NCBI GenBank assembly: GCA_964635975.1
Contig: CAZWPO010000005.1
Span: 71,859-135,858 of the forward strand
Reading direction: 5' to 3'
From: UBA5314 sp964635975
GTDB taxonomy: Bacteria; Bacillota; Syntrophomonadia; Syntrophomonadales; Syntrophomonadaceae
DNA length: 64,000 nt
Shown here: piece by piece, positions 10,009-19,616 of the stretch
Layout: the number at the start of each line of letters is the position of its first letter
Position numbering within the stretch: position 1 is the first letter of the stretch
Program-made: the position numbers and the translations under genes
Notes under the pieces: generated by a model
The model's input: only the letters and a program-made list of their open reading frames with translations
Databases searched by the model: none
Told to the model about the DNA's origin: nothing

Positions 10009-10032
10009 TGAAAAGGGACCCTTAAGGGTCCC
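10009..10032 (-). terminator. Rho-independent terminator
   Basis: A perfect hairpin GGGACCC-TTAA-GGGTCCC is followed on the minus strand by TTTT. It ends the hypothetical gene at 10092-10718. Confidence 0.75.
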
Positions 10033-10091
10033 GGTCGTTGACTAATATAATCGTATTAAATACGGATATGGATTATGCTGCCAGATTCTCA

Positions 10092-10718
10092 TTATATCTC
10101 GGGGTGGTTTTCCAGAAATTTTTCCGCCCAAACATCACAGGACTTTGGCACAGCAGGTTGGTTCCAAATTCGGCGCATCGATTCCAGGAAGCGTTTGGCC
10201 CGCGCCTCTTCTATGTTCAGCCTAGTAGATATTGCTTCGACAGTATTGACTGAAAGGGCAGGGGTTTTTTCGAGACCGTTGTCAAGCTCATCTACATGTA
10301 TATCCGATGTCGCATTGTTGCTGCCCAGCTCGGTTTCCGCTTCGAAGGAGGTCTGGCTGCCTTCTGCCTCCGGGCCATTTTCGCTGTTATCGATCTGGTG
10401 ACCGGGGATGGTGTCCTGATCTGAGTGAGCTGCGGAACTGGTGCTGCCGTTTATCGTCAGTTCTCTCTGGATTTTATTGACATCGATCTGGGCGGTCAGG
10501 TAATCAAGTTCCTGGCCAAGTTGAAGAAGCTGAAACTGAATCTCCTTGAGCTTTTCTCGCACCGAGGTATGGAACTGCTGTAATAATTCGGCCCATTCAC
10601 TGGCAGCCTTAAAAGCGCCTCCGTACTCTTCCGATATCGGGCTATTTTCCCGGGATCCCAGGCTCAATTCCGGTTGAAACAAGATTTCCAACTGATTGAG
10701 CTCCTTTTCATTTAACAT
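10092..10718 (-). CDS. Hypothetical protein, acidic linker, about 208 aa
   Basis: No family recognised. The N-terminal ~95 residues are helical with heptad-like Leu spacing (LLQQFHTSVREKLKEIQFQLL) and may form a coiled coil. Residues ~100-150 are an acidic, Ser/Glu/Asp-rich disordered linker. The C-terminal ~55 residues are helical again (ISTRLNIEEARAKRFLESMR) and end in a short Trp-containing motif. No signal peptide or membrane segment is visible. The ATG at 10718 is preferred over an upstream GTG-type start at 10796 because a GGGGGAA ribosome site lies 6 nt before it. It stands alone between convergent and divergent neighbours with its own terminator. Confidence 0.65.
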   Translation of the reverse strand: MLNEKELNQLEILFQPELSLGSRENSPISEEYGGAFKAASEWAELLQQFHTSVREKLKEIQFQLLQLGQELDYLTAQIDVNKIQRELTINGSTSSAAHSDQDTIPGHQIDNSENGPEAEGSQTSFEAETELGSNNATSDIHVDELDNGLEKTPALSVNTVEAISTRLNIEEARAKRFLESMRRIWNQPAVPKSCDVWAEKFLENHPEI

Positions 10719-11103
10719 GACAATTCCCCCGCTTTTCGGTATTTGCAGGCATAATAAATGGAAGCCCGCCTTTCTTATTATACCAGAAATTACCAAATAA
10801 TTAAGATAGAAAGTATCTTCTTTTTATATAACATTTCTTTGAAATATAATTACTTTTTACCCGATAGAATCGAATTTAAGGAGATAAGACGCTCAGATGA
10901 TTATATTTCAGTACTTTGGCGACAAGGAATAATCTGTAAATAAAAAGGCTGGATAATATGCTGAAAAATGTCGATATATAATATGCTGGCCTGGTATTAT
11001 AACAAAAAACAGCAGTAAAATTATACCAAATAGCAGGTATACAGCGATCAAACAAAGAAAATATGTATATACATGACGAATTTCCAAGTAAAGGTTGTGT
11101 AAT
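10719..11103. other. AT-rich divergent promoter region, no gene seen
   Basis: About 385 bp, markedly AT-rich, between the divergent hypothetical gene and the five-PAS protein. It surely holds both promoters. Short open frames here have no ribosome site and unlikely composition. Confidence 0.5.
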
Positions 11104-14100
11104 ATGGGTGAGAATCGCTTTGCCAGTGAAGATAAAGCCAATAAAAGTATCCAGAAAGTGATTGACGAACAATTTCAAACATTTGTTGAAAACATTATCA
11201 TCTCTGTCCTGGTTATCCAAAACGGAAAGTTTGTCTATGTGAACCCAACTTTTGAACATCTCAGTGGCTACAGTGCAGATGAGCTCTATGCCATGAAATC
11301 CAGCCTCGACATCGTCAGTTCTCGGTTCCGGAAGCGAATCAGAGATATCCGATCTTACATGCGGAAAAAACGCTCCAAATACCCTGATCAAGAAATCCAA
11401 ATTATAAATCGATGCGGAGAACTAATCTGGATCGATTATCACGAGGCGGTAATAGATTATCAAGGGAGGCCAGCTATTCTGGCATCGGCCATCGATGTTA
11501 GTGAATGCAGGCAGAGGACGGAAGAACGCAACTATTCCGAAGAAAAGTATCGCAGCCTGGTTGAGAATATTCATGATATTATCTATACCTTGAACAAAGA
11601 GGGAATCTTCACCTTCGTGTCCAATTCCTGGACTGCGCTCCTAGGGCATCAAGTGGACGATGTGGTCGGCAAACCGCACCATATCTTTCTGCATCCCGAT
11701 CATATACAAAGCAGTGAAGACTTCATCAAGGAAACAATCCAAAGCGGGCAGAAACAATCCAGCATTGAATTCCAGGTGCGCCATGCCAATGGTTCCTGGC
11801 GCTGGCATACAGCTAAGGCTACCGTCCTCAGGGATGCAAACGGAGAGATCACCGGTATTCAAGGTATTGCCAGAGATGTTACCGAGCGCAAGCAGTTCGA
11901 GGATGCATTGAGGCAGAGCGAAGAGAAATATCGCGGCATTTTTGAAAACATATCGGAAGGGATCTATCAGACCACTCCCGAAGGCCGATTCATTAGCGTA
12001 AATCCTGCCATGGTTAAAATGTTCGGCTATACATCAGGCGCCGAAATGATTGATTCAGTAAAAGATATCAAGGGCCAGCTTTATGTTGATCCCGGGGACC
12101 GGGAAAGACAGTTCGAAGTCTTTAAAAATCAGGACCTTTTCGAATACGAAGCCGAAATGTACCGAAAAGACGGCCAAAAACTATGGATGTCCCTAAAGAC
12201 AAGGGTGATCCGGAAACAGGATGGCGATGTATCATACGTGGAAGGGATCTGCCGGGATATCACCGCTCAGAAGATGGCTGAAATAGAGATCAGGGAATCT
12301 CACCACTTTTTGGAAAGAGTCATCGAATCTCTTCCGGACGCGACTATGGTTATTGATTGGCAGGGAAGAGTAGTCTTCTGGAATAAAGCCATAGAAGAGA
12401 TGACCGGGGTGTCCAAACAGGATATGATCGGCCGGGGAGACTTTGAATATGCCATACCTTTCTACGGAAAGCCCTGTCCCATATTGGTTGATGTGGCTTT
12501 GAACCCTGATGATGTCTATGATCAGATGCAGGAAAAATATAAGATCATCAATATAGATGGCGAAACTCTGTCTAGTGAGATATACCTGCCGACTACCAAT
12601 AATGGCCGGGGGTCTTACCTGTGGGTGACTGCGTCGAGACTCCTGGATTCCGGGGGAAACGTGATTGGAGCTATCGAGTCGATCCGCGACATCAGTGAGC
12701 GTAAAGAGATGGATAAAGCCAGGGCCAAAGACTCGGCCATCCAAAGAATGACGCTGTTATCCATCGGTGATGCTGTGATCTCAACTGATAAGTATGGAAA
12801 TATTACTCTGTTTAATAAGGCGGCAGAGGATCTGACCGGCTGGACACAGGAAGAGGCGCTGAAAAGACCTCTGGAAGATGTTTTTAATATATACAATGAG
12901 CTTACCGGGGCTAGATGCGACAATCCGGCACATGAAGTATTGAAGACCGGGGAGATCGTGCAGCTTTCCGACCAGACCGTACTGGTTGCGAAAGACGGCA
13001 CGGAGAGGTCGATCGAAGACAGCGCGGCACCTATCAAGGATGAAAAGGGCAATATAAACGGTGTGGTATTGGTATTCAGGGACTTTACAGATAAAAAAGC
13101 CCGGCAGGATGAGATAGCCTACCTGAGCTATCATGACCATCTGACCGGCTTGTACAACCGCAGGTTTTTGGAGGAGGAGATAAGGCGGCTGGATACGGAA
13201 AGGAATCTTCCTATAACTCTGATTATGGGCGATATTAATGGCTTGAAGTTAACCAATGATGCTTTTGGCCACAGGGCAGGAGACCGGCTGTTAACGATTG
13301 TCAGCGATATCATGAGGAAAGAATGCCGGACAGATGATGTAATCGCCCGGGTAGGCGGTGATGAATTCGTCTTTCTGCTTCCTAAAACTGAAGATCGTAA
13401 AGCACAGGCTATCGTTGAGCGGATCAATGCCCGGCTGGCCAGGACAAAAATCGACTCCATCATTCCCTCGGTTTCTTTTGGATGGGCTACGAAGCACGAA
13501 ATCTCAGAATCGATAGAAAATGTCTCCAAACTGGCGGAAGACCACATGTACAGGCTGAAACTCACGGCCAGCGCCGCTATGAAAAGCAGGACCATCCAGT
13601 CGATCATAAAGACTCTATATGAAAAGAATAAACAGGAGAAAAAGCATTCACAAAACGTCAGTAAAATATGCGCCTCAATCGGAAATGCTGTGGGAATGAG
13701 CCAGGATGCCATCAACGAGCTCCAAGAGGCTGCTTTGATGCATGACGTGGGTAAAATAGCCATCAATGAGACCGTGCTAAAAAAAACCGGCAAATTTGAC
13801 GAATCCGACTGGTGTGAGATGCAAAGGCATGCAGAAGCCAGTTACAGGATCATGAGTTCTGTGCATGAATTTGCCAAAATGGCCGGATATGTTATTGCCC
13901 ATCATGAAAGATGGGATGGCCAGGGCTACCCCAAGGGATTAAAAGGGGAAGACATTCCTCTGCAGGCCCGGGTTATGGCAGTGGCAGATGCTTACGATGC
14001 CATGAGCAGCGATCGACCGTATAGAAAGGCGCTAAGCCGGCTGGATATCATAAGGGAGTATAAGAATAATGCTGGAACCCAGTTTGATCCGGACATAGCC

Positions 14101-14142
14101 AGGATTTTTGTGGAGAGAGTACTGGGCGAAAGGTGGGAATAG
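11104..14142 (+). CDS. Multi-PAS GGDEF and HD-GYP protein (c-di-GMP turnover)
   Basis: 1,012 residues. Five PAS domains in a row (about residues 25-140, 150-270, 275-400, 405-540 and 545-665) precede a diguanylate cyclase domain with intact GGDEF (~670-835). A C-terminal HD-GYP phosphodiesterase follows, with HDVGKIAI, HHERWDGQGYP and the DAYDAM helix. It carries both synthesis and degradation motifs and no membrane segment, so it is a cytosolic sensor. The five PAS domains may bind haem, flavin or small ligands, but residues do not tell which. The ATG at 11104 is used (AAAGG 9 nt upstream); an in-frame TTG lies three codons earlier. A second protein of the same plan is at 54364-56631. Confidence 0.88.
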   Translation: MGENRFASEDKANKSIQKVIDEQFQTFVENIIISVLVIQNGKFVYVNPTFEHLSGYSADELYAMKSSLDIVSSRFRKRIRDIRSYMRKKRSKYPDQEIQIINRCGELIWIDYHEAVIDYQGRPAILASAIDVSECRQRTEERNYSEEKYRSLVENIHDIIYTLNKEGIFTFVSNSWTALLGHQVDDVVGKPHHIFLHPDHIQSSEDFIKETIQSGQKQSSIEFQVRHANGSWRWHTAKATVLRDANGEITGIQGIARDVTERKQFEDALRQSEEKYRGIFENISEGIYQTTPEGRFISVNPAMVKMFGYTSGAEMIDSVKDIKGQLYVDPGDRERQFEVFKNQDLFEYEAEMYRKDGQKLWMSLKTRVIRKQDGDVSYVEGICRDITAQKMAEIEIRESHHFLERVIESLPDATMVIDWQGRVVFWNKAIEEMTGVSKQDMIGRGDFEYAIPFYGKPCPILVDVALNPDDVYDQMQEKYKIINIDGETLSSEIYLPTTNNGRGSYLWVTASRLLDSGGNVIGAIESIRDISERKEMDKARAKDSAIQRMTLLSIGDAVISTDKYGNITLFNKAAEDLTGWTQEEALKRPLEDVFNIYNELTGARCDNPAHEVLKTGEIVQLSDQTVLVAKDGTERSIEDSAAPIKDEKGNINGVVLVFRDFTDKKARQDEIAYLSYHDHLTGLYNRRFLEEEIRRLDTERNLPITLIMGDINGLKLTNDAFGHRAGDRLLTIVSDIMRKECRTDDVIARVGGDEFVFLLPKTEDRKAQAIVERINARLARTKIDSIIPSVSFGWATKHEISESIENVSKLAEDHMYRLKLTASAAMKSRTIQSIIKTLYEKNKQEKKHSQNVSKICASIGNAVGMSQDAINELQEAALMHDVGKIAINETVLKKTGKFDESDWCEMQRHAEASYRIMSSVHEFAKMAGYVIAHHERWDGQGYPKGLKGEDIPLQARVMAVADAYDAMSSDRPYRKALSRLDIIREYKNNAGTQFDPDIARIFVERVLGERWE

Positions 14143-14150
14143 AAAAGAAC

Positions 14151-14178
14151 AGGGAAAACCGCGTTAGCAGCTTTCCCT
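14151..14178. terminator. Weak bidirectional hairpin between convergent genes
   Basis: AGGGAAA pairs with TTTCCCT around a ~14-nt loop. The T content on either side is modest. Confidence 0.45.
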
Positions 14179-14196
14179 ATTCATAAAACGCAGTCC

Positions 14197-16065
14197 CTAA
14201 CGGATTCGCCCTCCCGGTCCCCCGGGTATATTTCTATCAGACTGTCCGTAGCTACTTACTGTTCCGGAGATTTGCACGCTTGCAATCTGGTTCCCGGGAG
14301 TATAGGTCCCCCCGATGTATAGACCATCCTTTTCGCTTCCATCTGAACTACCGTCTGAATATATGGAACAAGAAGATCCCTGCTCCAGTTCCGGTGAAGA
14401 GAATACCACAGTCGCAAAGGCTTTCGCAGGTGCGAAAGTAAGAAGGTTTTCTCCGCCCGGGCCCTGGATGCTGATAAGCGTTCCTGCGGCCTGGCTTCCC
14501 AGGTTCAGCTTCAGGCTGGCCTGTGAGGAGGAGGAACTGGGAGCCTCGGCCATCCCGGCGCTTCCTGCTGCCACCAGAAATCCGCCATTGATATTGAAGC
14601 TGCCGTTGTAATCCAGAGCTCCGTTGCCGTCGTTAACAGGCCCGTTTATGATAACTGTACCATCGTTCATAGTAAATTCACCATTCACGTCTATACCGTC
14701 CCCACCGGAATCAACGTAGATATAGCCTCCGTTGATGATCAACTGGCTGCCGTCCGATGCTACAAAACTATTCTGACCGGGTCTCCCGTTTATCGATGAA
14801 CCGTCATTTCCGCCCGAGGTATTGATGCCGTCATCGCCGGCTACAGCATGGACACTGCCCCCGTTGATGGAAATAGATGCACTCTCCAGGGCTTCATAGC
14901 TCTTGTTAATGGTAATTTCCCCGGCATTGAACACCAGTGAAGTGTCGGCATGGACGCCATCGTCACCCGAGCTAATGGTCAATGTACCGCCTCCGATAAT
15001 GATGCTTCCATTGGAGTGGATCGCGTCATCAGCAGTATCTAGAATCAAACTGCCATTTTCAATGGTGATATTCTGAAGGGCTTTTATGCCCTTCAAGCTC
15101 TCGCTTTCAGTGGCGCTGGTGCTGCTATTATTTTTATCCATCCCCGGGAAAGCGCCATTTCTCTGGCTGGTGCCGTTAACGCTTCCCCCTCCGGAAGATA
15201 TAATTATTTCTCCCCCCTTGATGAGTACGCTGCTCTCGGCCTGGATGCCGTCCTTCAGGGCAGTGATTTTTAACGCTCCGCCTTCGATATAGACAAAACC
15301 CTTGGAGAGGTCTTCATCATTGCTGGACTGCAAACCGTCGCTCCCCGCATTCAGCGTGATACTCCCGTTCTTGACGGCGATAAAGTCTTTCCCTTTAAGA
15401 CCGTCACCGGAGCTGTCGATGATAATGTTTCCGCTGGCGATCTTAAGCTCGTCTTTGCTGACTATGCCATGTTGATAGTTGGCGTCGATTGTCAGGGAAC
15501 CGCCTCCATTTATGCTCAGGTCATCTTTACTGAAAACTGCAGCATTGGGTTCATCTGATGCGGAATCTTCAAGGATGTAAACACTGCCGTCGATGATGGT
15601 GTTTTGGGTCCCTTCGGCCAGAGTAAGAACGGTCTTTTCTGCATTTTTAATAAAGATAGGCGCGTTGTCATGGCATGATATACTGGTCCCATTCAGAATC
15701 AGCCTGACGATTTGTTTATCTTCGCTGTCAACAATTATCTGCCCGTCGTCCAGGGTACCAGAGATAACATAAGTGCCTGCCGACTGTATAGTTACGTTAG
15801 ATCCCTGCACCCAAGCTCCCTGACCGGTGCATTTAATAGTGCTGCCGGCAAAAGTAATATTACAGGCCTGGGCTGCATCCCAATTGCTGTTTGTATCATC
15901 ATTATCGAAATCAACCGCGATGGATGTCTGCGTTGTTGAAGATACAGTGGATACGCTTTCGGCCTGGCTGCTGGAGCAGCCTGTCAGGGTCGCGGCGCTC
16001 AAGCCTGCTATCAAGGCCAGGCTTATTATTCTGCTTCTCAAGCTGTTGCTTATCATATTAATCAT
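14197..16065 (-). CDS. DUF4353-type carbohydrate-binding lipoprotein
   Basis: 622 residues. The N-terminus is a lipoprotein signal (LSAATLTGC, lipidated Cys near residue 30). Almost the whole mature protein is a repetitive right-handed beta-helix of the DUF4353 (carbohydrate-binding domain) type, with recurring GGG/GDDGI/INGG motifs such as DDGVHADTS, GDDGINTSGG and SGGDGIDVNG. The repeated Asp-Gly turns suggest calcium or sugar binding. It is the last gene of a three-gene operon with a DUF4956 membrane protein (20 bp upstream) and a VTC-domain protein. This trio recurs in Firmicutes, often with CotH-type proteins. The joint role is not established, but a polyphosphate-linked or surface modification role is a fair guess. 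The Gly-rich tail NIPGGPGGRIR is unusual. Confidence 0.8.
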   Translation of the reverse strand: MINMISNSLRSRIISLALIAGLSAATLTGCSSSQAESVSTVSSTTQTSIAVDFDNDDTNSNWDAAQACNITFAGSTIKCTGQGAWVQGSNVTIQSAGTYVISGTLDDGQIIVDSEDKQIVRLILNGTSISCHDNAPIFIKNAEKTVLTLAEGTQNTIIDGSVYILEDSASDEPNAAVFSKDDLSINGGGSLTIDANYQHGIVSKDELKIASGNIIIDSSGDGLKGKDFIAVKNGSITLNAGSDGLQSSNDEDLSKGFVYIEGGALKITALKDGIQAESSVLIKGGEIIISSGGGSVNGTSQRNGAFPGMDKNNSSTSATESESLKGIKALQNITIENGSLILDTADDAIHSNGSIIIGGGTLTISSGDDGVHADTSLVFNAGEITINKSYEALESASISINGGSVHAVAGDDGINTSGGNDGSSINGRPGQNSFVASDGSQLIINGGYIYVDSGGDGIDVNGEFTMNDGTVIINGPVNDGNGALDYNGSFNINGGFLVAAGSAGMAEAPSSSSSQASLKLNLGSQAAGTLISIQGPGGENLLTFAPAKAFATVVFSSPELEQGSSCSIYSDGSSDGSEKDGLYIGGTYTPGNQIASVQISGTVSSYGQSDRNIPGGPGGRIR

Positions 16066-16084
16066 TTATTATGCACCCCTTATC

Positions 16085-16774
16085 TTAAATATAGATTTTG
16101 TCTTCAAAATCGCTGACTGTAAGCGATATATCCAGGTTGCCGTTGCGGCAGCGGAGTTCATCGAGGAATTCCTTCTGGGCGCAGTCCTTTTTTAATACGA
16201 TCTGGTAGACTAACTTGAACAGAGATCCGAAGTCGCTGGTTTTAACCGTTTTTATCCGCCATGAATCGGTGTATCTGCTAAATATATCATCAAACAGGGC
16301 CTGGTAATTCAGGTTTTCGGGTATGGTGATCTTGAGCAGCATCTCTGTGCTTTTGGATCTGGCATAGCTTATTTTGTGCAGGACCAGCATAACCGCGCTC
16401 AGAATCACTGCAAACAGAGCGGCATATTCTATGTGGCCCATACCGCAGGCCAGGCCGACTGCCAGGGTAAAGAAAACATAGGCGATATCCTTGGGATCGC
16501 CGGGCGCGCTGCGGAACCGTATCAGGGAAAAAGCTCCGGCCAGGCTGAATGCGCGGGCGACATTGTCGCCAATCATCAGAATGATGATAGAGATGATAGC
16601 CGGTAGCATGATCAGCGTAGTTGTAAATGAAGGTGAGTAACCTTCTTCTTTATGAGTCGCTATGTAGGCGCGGCTGATCACCAGACCCAGTAGCAGGGCG
16701 CTGGCCAGTATCAACAGGGTTTTGCTGATGCTGAGAGTTTCGCTGACATTTGAATTCAAAAGGGCTTCTAACAA
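16085..16774 (-). CDS. DUF4956 family membrane protein
   Basis: 229 residues. Residues ~15-140 contain about four membrane segments with the family signature AFSLAGAFSLIRFRSAPGDPKDIAYVF split by an Arg/Pro-rich loop. The C-terminal ~80 residues are soluble. The start is TTG at 16774, eight nt after AAAGGAGG. It lies between the VTC-domain gene (27 bp upstream) and the DUF4353 lipoprotein gene and is surely co-transcribed. DUF4956 proteins pair with VTC-domain proteins in many bacteria, and their biochemical role is not settled. Confidence 0.85.
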   Translation of the reverse strand: MLEALLNSNVSETLSISKTLLILASALLLGLVISRAYIATHKEEGYSPSFTTTLIMLPAIISIIILMIGDNVARAFSLAGAFSLIRFRSAPGDPKDIAYVFFTLAVGLACGMGHIEYAALFAVILSAVMLVLHKISYARSKSTEMLLKITIPENLNYQALFDDIFSRYTDSWRIKTVKTSDFGSLFKLVYQIVLKKDCAQKEFLDELRCRNGNLDISLTVSDFEDKIYI

Positions 16775-16801
16775 TATGGTTGCCTCCTTTCCAGGGAATT
16801 T

Positions 16802-17542
16802 TTAACTGGCTTTTCTCAAAACATCATAACCGGAATTTCTGAGATTTTGATTGTATTCCTGGCCGTATTTTGAAAAGCTGGTGCTGTAGATCTTATGCTC
16901 CGACAGTAGATCCACCAGCCACATCGGGAGAGCCGCCGGAACTTTCACCTCCATCAGGTATCTGCCGGGCAGGAGATCTTCGCCGAACAGGCCTTTTTCC
17001 AGGCAGAGCTCATTCCGGCGGGTAATGATGCTGTGATCCAGGGTGATGCGAAAATCGTTGTCATGGATGCCGATCAGAGCGCTGCGTTGGTAGGCTATAT
17101 AAGCTGCCGCTCTTAGATCATGGCATTCCAGGAAATAAGCGATCTCTTTCAGCACCTGGGTATTCATATAGCCAGCATCCCGTGGATAGATTCTCTTATC
17201 GAGAAATTGATAAGCTTCGCTCAAGCTCAAAACTGCCCGCCGCTTGCTGACTATACCTCCGATTTTTTTCTTCAGCTCCAAAAAGACTCTGCTGTTTATG
17301 GAAGCGGGTATACTGTAGCTGCGCAGGCGCAGTTTCTCTTTGTAATACGGCTTGGAAAGCGAACGGCTGATCAAGCTGGAATCATGGGTATCATAATAGA
17401 TGTTGTAAATGCTGTATTCCCGACCGTCGCTGCAGTTTTCGTCATAACGCAGATGCTTCGAGAGCTCCGGCAGTACAGCGCTTTTCTGTGCTTCATCTAG
17501 AAGAAACTTCTTCTCATATCGTTTAAAAGTCGTTAAGGGCAT
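16802..17542 (-). CDS. VTC-domain protein (polyphosphate-polymerase-like)
   Basis: 246 residues matching the VTC domain family, a triphosphate-tunnel fold related to the catalytic subunit of eukaryotic vacuolar polyphosphate polymerase. Visible features are the N-terminal YEKKFLL, the basic strands KEKLRLRSYS and VFLELKKK, and the C-terminal acidic metal-binding strand YLMEVKV. These are the alternating basic and acidic tunnel residues expected for a triphosphate-handling enzyme. Polyphosphate or nucleotide-triphosphate chemistry is therefore likely, with the DUF4956 protein as membrane partner. The ATG at 17542 is chosen because AGGAG sits 7 nt upstream; an ATG two codons earlier is too close. 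First gene of its operon, divergent from the two-component system. Confidence 0.82.
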   Translation of the reverse strand: MPLTTFKRYEKKFLLDEAQKSAVLPELSKHLRYDENCSDGREYSIYNIYYDTHDSSLISRSLSKPYYKEKLRLRSYSIPASINSRVFLELKKKIGGIVSKRRAVLSLSEAYQFLDKRIYPRDAGYMNTQVLKEIAYFLECHDLRAAAYIAYQRSALIGIHDNDFRITLDHSIITRRNELCLEKGLFGEDLLPGRYLMEVKVPAALPMWLVDLLSEHKIYSTSFSKYGQEYNQNLRNSGYDVLRKAS

Positions 17543-17691
17543 GTTCATTCTCCTATCCAGGCGTATTTTATGTTTGTATGATACCGGGCGAAGCTTAAAT
17601 TTCTCTGAAGTAAAAAATTCAGACTATTTTCAGATTCATCATTTAGGCTAGTATTAATGGAAGGGCATATCCCTATTGGAGATGTTGATCT

Positions 17692-18366
17692 ATGAGGATT
17701 TTGATAGTAGAAGACGAAGTCCGACTGGCTGAGGCCCTGGGACAGATAATGAAAGAGAATAAGTACGCGGTCGATGTGGTGAATGACGGAGAGGCGGGCC
17801 TGGATAACGCTATGACCGGCATCTATGATGTTGTCGTCCTGGATGTTATGCTGCCCCGCATGAACGGCTTCGATGTGGTCAAGCAGATGCGCAGGAATAA
17901 GAATCAGACCCCGGTCATCCTCCTTACCGCCCGGGGAGAGGTCAGCGACAAGGTGACCGGCCTGGACTGCGGAGCCGACGATTACCTCACCAAGCCTTTT
18001 TCTACCGAGGAATTACTGGCGCGGGTCCGTGCTTTATCGAGGCGGCAGGGCGAAGTCATATTGAATGAATTATCGTTCTCGGATCTCAAGTTGAATCTAT
18101 CCAGCTTCTTGCTGCAGTGCGGGTACAGGTCGGTGCGCCTGGGACTTAAAGAGTTCGAGGTGATGCGCATGCTCTTAAGCAGCCCTGCCAACATCGTTCC
18201 CAAAGAAGATATCCTGCTCAAAGTATGGGGCTCGGAGACCGATGCCGAGGACAACAACGTAGAGGTGTACATCTCTTTTCTGAGAAAGAAGCTGGCCTAT
18301 CTGGGATCATGCGTAAATATCGCTACCGCCCGCAAGGTAGGCTATTACCTGGGGGAGAACAAATGA
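17692..18366 (+). CDS. OmpR/PhoB-family response regulator
   Basis: 224 residues. Receiver domain (~1-115) with the acidic pocket VEDE, phospho-acceptor Asp in VLDVMLP near residue 51 and the conserved Lys in TKPFS. The C-terminal winged helix (~125-222) has the typical VEVYISFLRKKL recognition segment. It overlaps the kinase gene by four bases (ATGA). Being divergent from the VTC/DUF4956/DUF4353 operon, it may regulate it. No operator repeats were identified in the 150-bp spacer. Confidence 0.92.
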   Translation: MRILIVEDEVRLAEALGQIMKENKYAVDVVNDGEAGLDNAMTGIYDVVVLDVMLPRMNGFDVVKQMRRNKNQTPVILLTARGEVSDKVTGLDCGADDYLTKPFSTEELLARVRALSRRQGEVILNELSFSDLKLNLSSFLLQCGYRSVRLGLKEFEVMRMLLSSPANIVPKEDILLKVWGSETDAEDNNVEVYISFLRKKLAYLGSCVNIATARKVGYYLGENK

Positions 18367-19616
18367 TTGGCAAGCTGAGGCATAAGTTTATATTGATAAA
18401 TATGCTGCTCATCAGTATAGTACTACTCTGCACCTTTTTGGCCGTCTATCAATCGACCCGCCAGCGCCTCGCTCAGGAGAGCACCGATCTGCTGCACAGG
18501 ACTATAGAGGAGGGGTTTAGAGAGAAGCCCCTCAGAGAAGAATCGAATCCCGGTATAAGAAGGCCGGATTTTAAGCCGATGCCCACCTTTACAGTTACCA
18601 CCGATACTGAGGGCAATATAACCAGTGCCAACGGGGTTTTATTCGATCTCTCAGACCAGGAAGCCCTGGGCGAAATCGTAGCCCGGTGCATAGAGAGTGA
18701 TCAGGATACCGGAATCGTTGCCGGTGAAAACTTGAGGTACTTGAAGCAGGGCATACCTGAAGGCGTTAAGATAGCCTTCGTAGATCGAGAATTTGAGACT
18801 ACCACACTGAACTCCCTGGTAAAAACATCGATGCTGGTTGGAGCCGGAAGCATGACGGCTTTCTTCTTCATCAGCCTCTTCCTGGCTCGCCTGGCACTCA
18901 GGCCGGTGGAAAAGGCCTGGGAACAGCAGAAGCAATTCGTGGCCGACGCTTCCCATGAGCTGAGGACCCCGCTCACGGTCATCCTGGCCAATACCGGCAT
19001 CCTGCTTTCGAATAGAGAGCAGACTGTAAACCAGCAGGCCAAATGGGTCGAGAATATCCAGAGCGAGGCCGCTCGCATGAGCACGCTGGTCGATAATATG
19101 CTGTATCTGGCGCGCACGGACGATGCCGGGCAGGAGATGGCCGCCCTGGAATCGGTGAACCTCAGCGATGTCGTCTGGGGCTCTATCCTGCCGTTTGAAC
19201 CGCTCATATTTGAGCAGAAAAAATCCCTGGCTAGCGATATCGAGCCTGGTTTATATATCAGCGGAAATGAAGGCAGCCTGAAGCAGTTGGTGGGGATCCT
19301 GCTGGACAATGCCTGTAAATATGCCGATGAGCAGGGGAGCATAAGCGTAAGACTATATGAAAATGAGGAGCACAAGGTACTGCTGGAGGTGAATAACAGC
19401 GGAGCTCCTATTCCGGAAGACCAGGTGGAACAGATATTTGAACGCTTTTTCCGGGTGGATAAATCCAGATCCCGCCAGCAGGGTGGGTATGGCCTGGGAT
19501 TGGCTATAGCCGAAAGCATCACAAAGATGCACCATGCCCGGATAAGTGTGAAGAGTACGGAGCAGGAGGGGACTACGTTTACAGTATCCTTCGGCGCCCT
19601 GCCGAAAGCGCTCTAG
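18363..19616 (+). CDS. Membrane sensor histidine kinase
   Basis: 417 residues. The N-terminal membrane segment (~9-28) and a second one (~155-177) flank a ~125-residue extracellular sensor region. A HisKA domain with FVADASHELRTPLT (phospho-His) and a HATPase domain with N box (LDNACKYA), G1-like and G2 (GGYGLGLAI) motifs follow. There is no obvious HAMP domain beyond a short linker. The start is the ATG overlapping the regulator stop, an arrangement that couples translation. It is the cognate partner of the preceding response regulator; the signal is unknown. Confidence 0.92.
   Translation: MIGKLRHKFILINMLLISIVLLCTFLAVYQSTRQRLAQESTDLLHRTIEEGFREKPLREESNPGIRRPDFKPMPTFTVTTDTEGNITSANGVLFDLSDQEALGEIVARCIESDQDTGIVAGENLRYLKQGIPEGVKIAFVDREFETTTLNSLVKTSMLVGAGSMTAFFFISLFLARLALRPVEKAWEQQKQFVADASHELRTPLTVILANTGILLSNREQTVNQQAKWVENIQSEAARMSTLVDNMLYLARTDDAGQEMAALESVNLSDVVWGSILPFEPLIFEQKKSLASDIEPGLYISGNEGSLKQLVGILLDNACKYADEQGSISVRLYENEEHKVLLEVNNSGAPIPEDQVEQIFERFFRVDKSRSRQQGGYGLGLAIAESITKMHHARISVKSTEQEGTTFTVSFGALPKAL

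Noticed and set aside
10876..11400. 174-codon minus-strand open frame over the start of the five-PAS gene
   Set aside because: No ribosome site, overlaps a well-supported gene and an AT-rich promoter region; composition looks random.
18701..19522. 273-codon minus-strand frame in the kinase gene
   Set aside because: Antisense to HisKA/HATPase motifs; Ser/Arg-rich shadow sequence.
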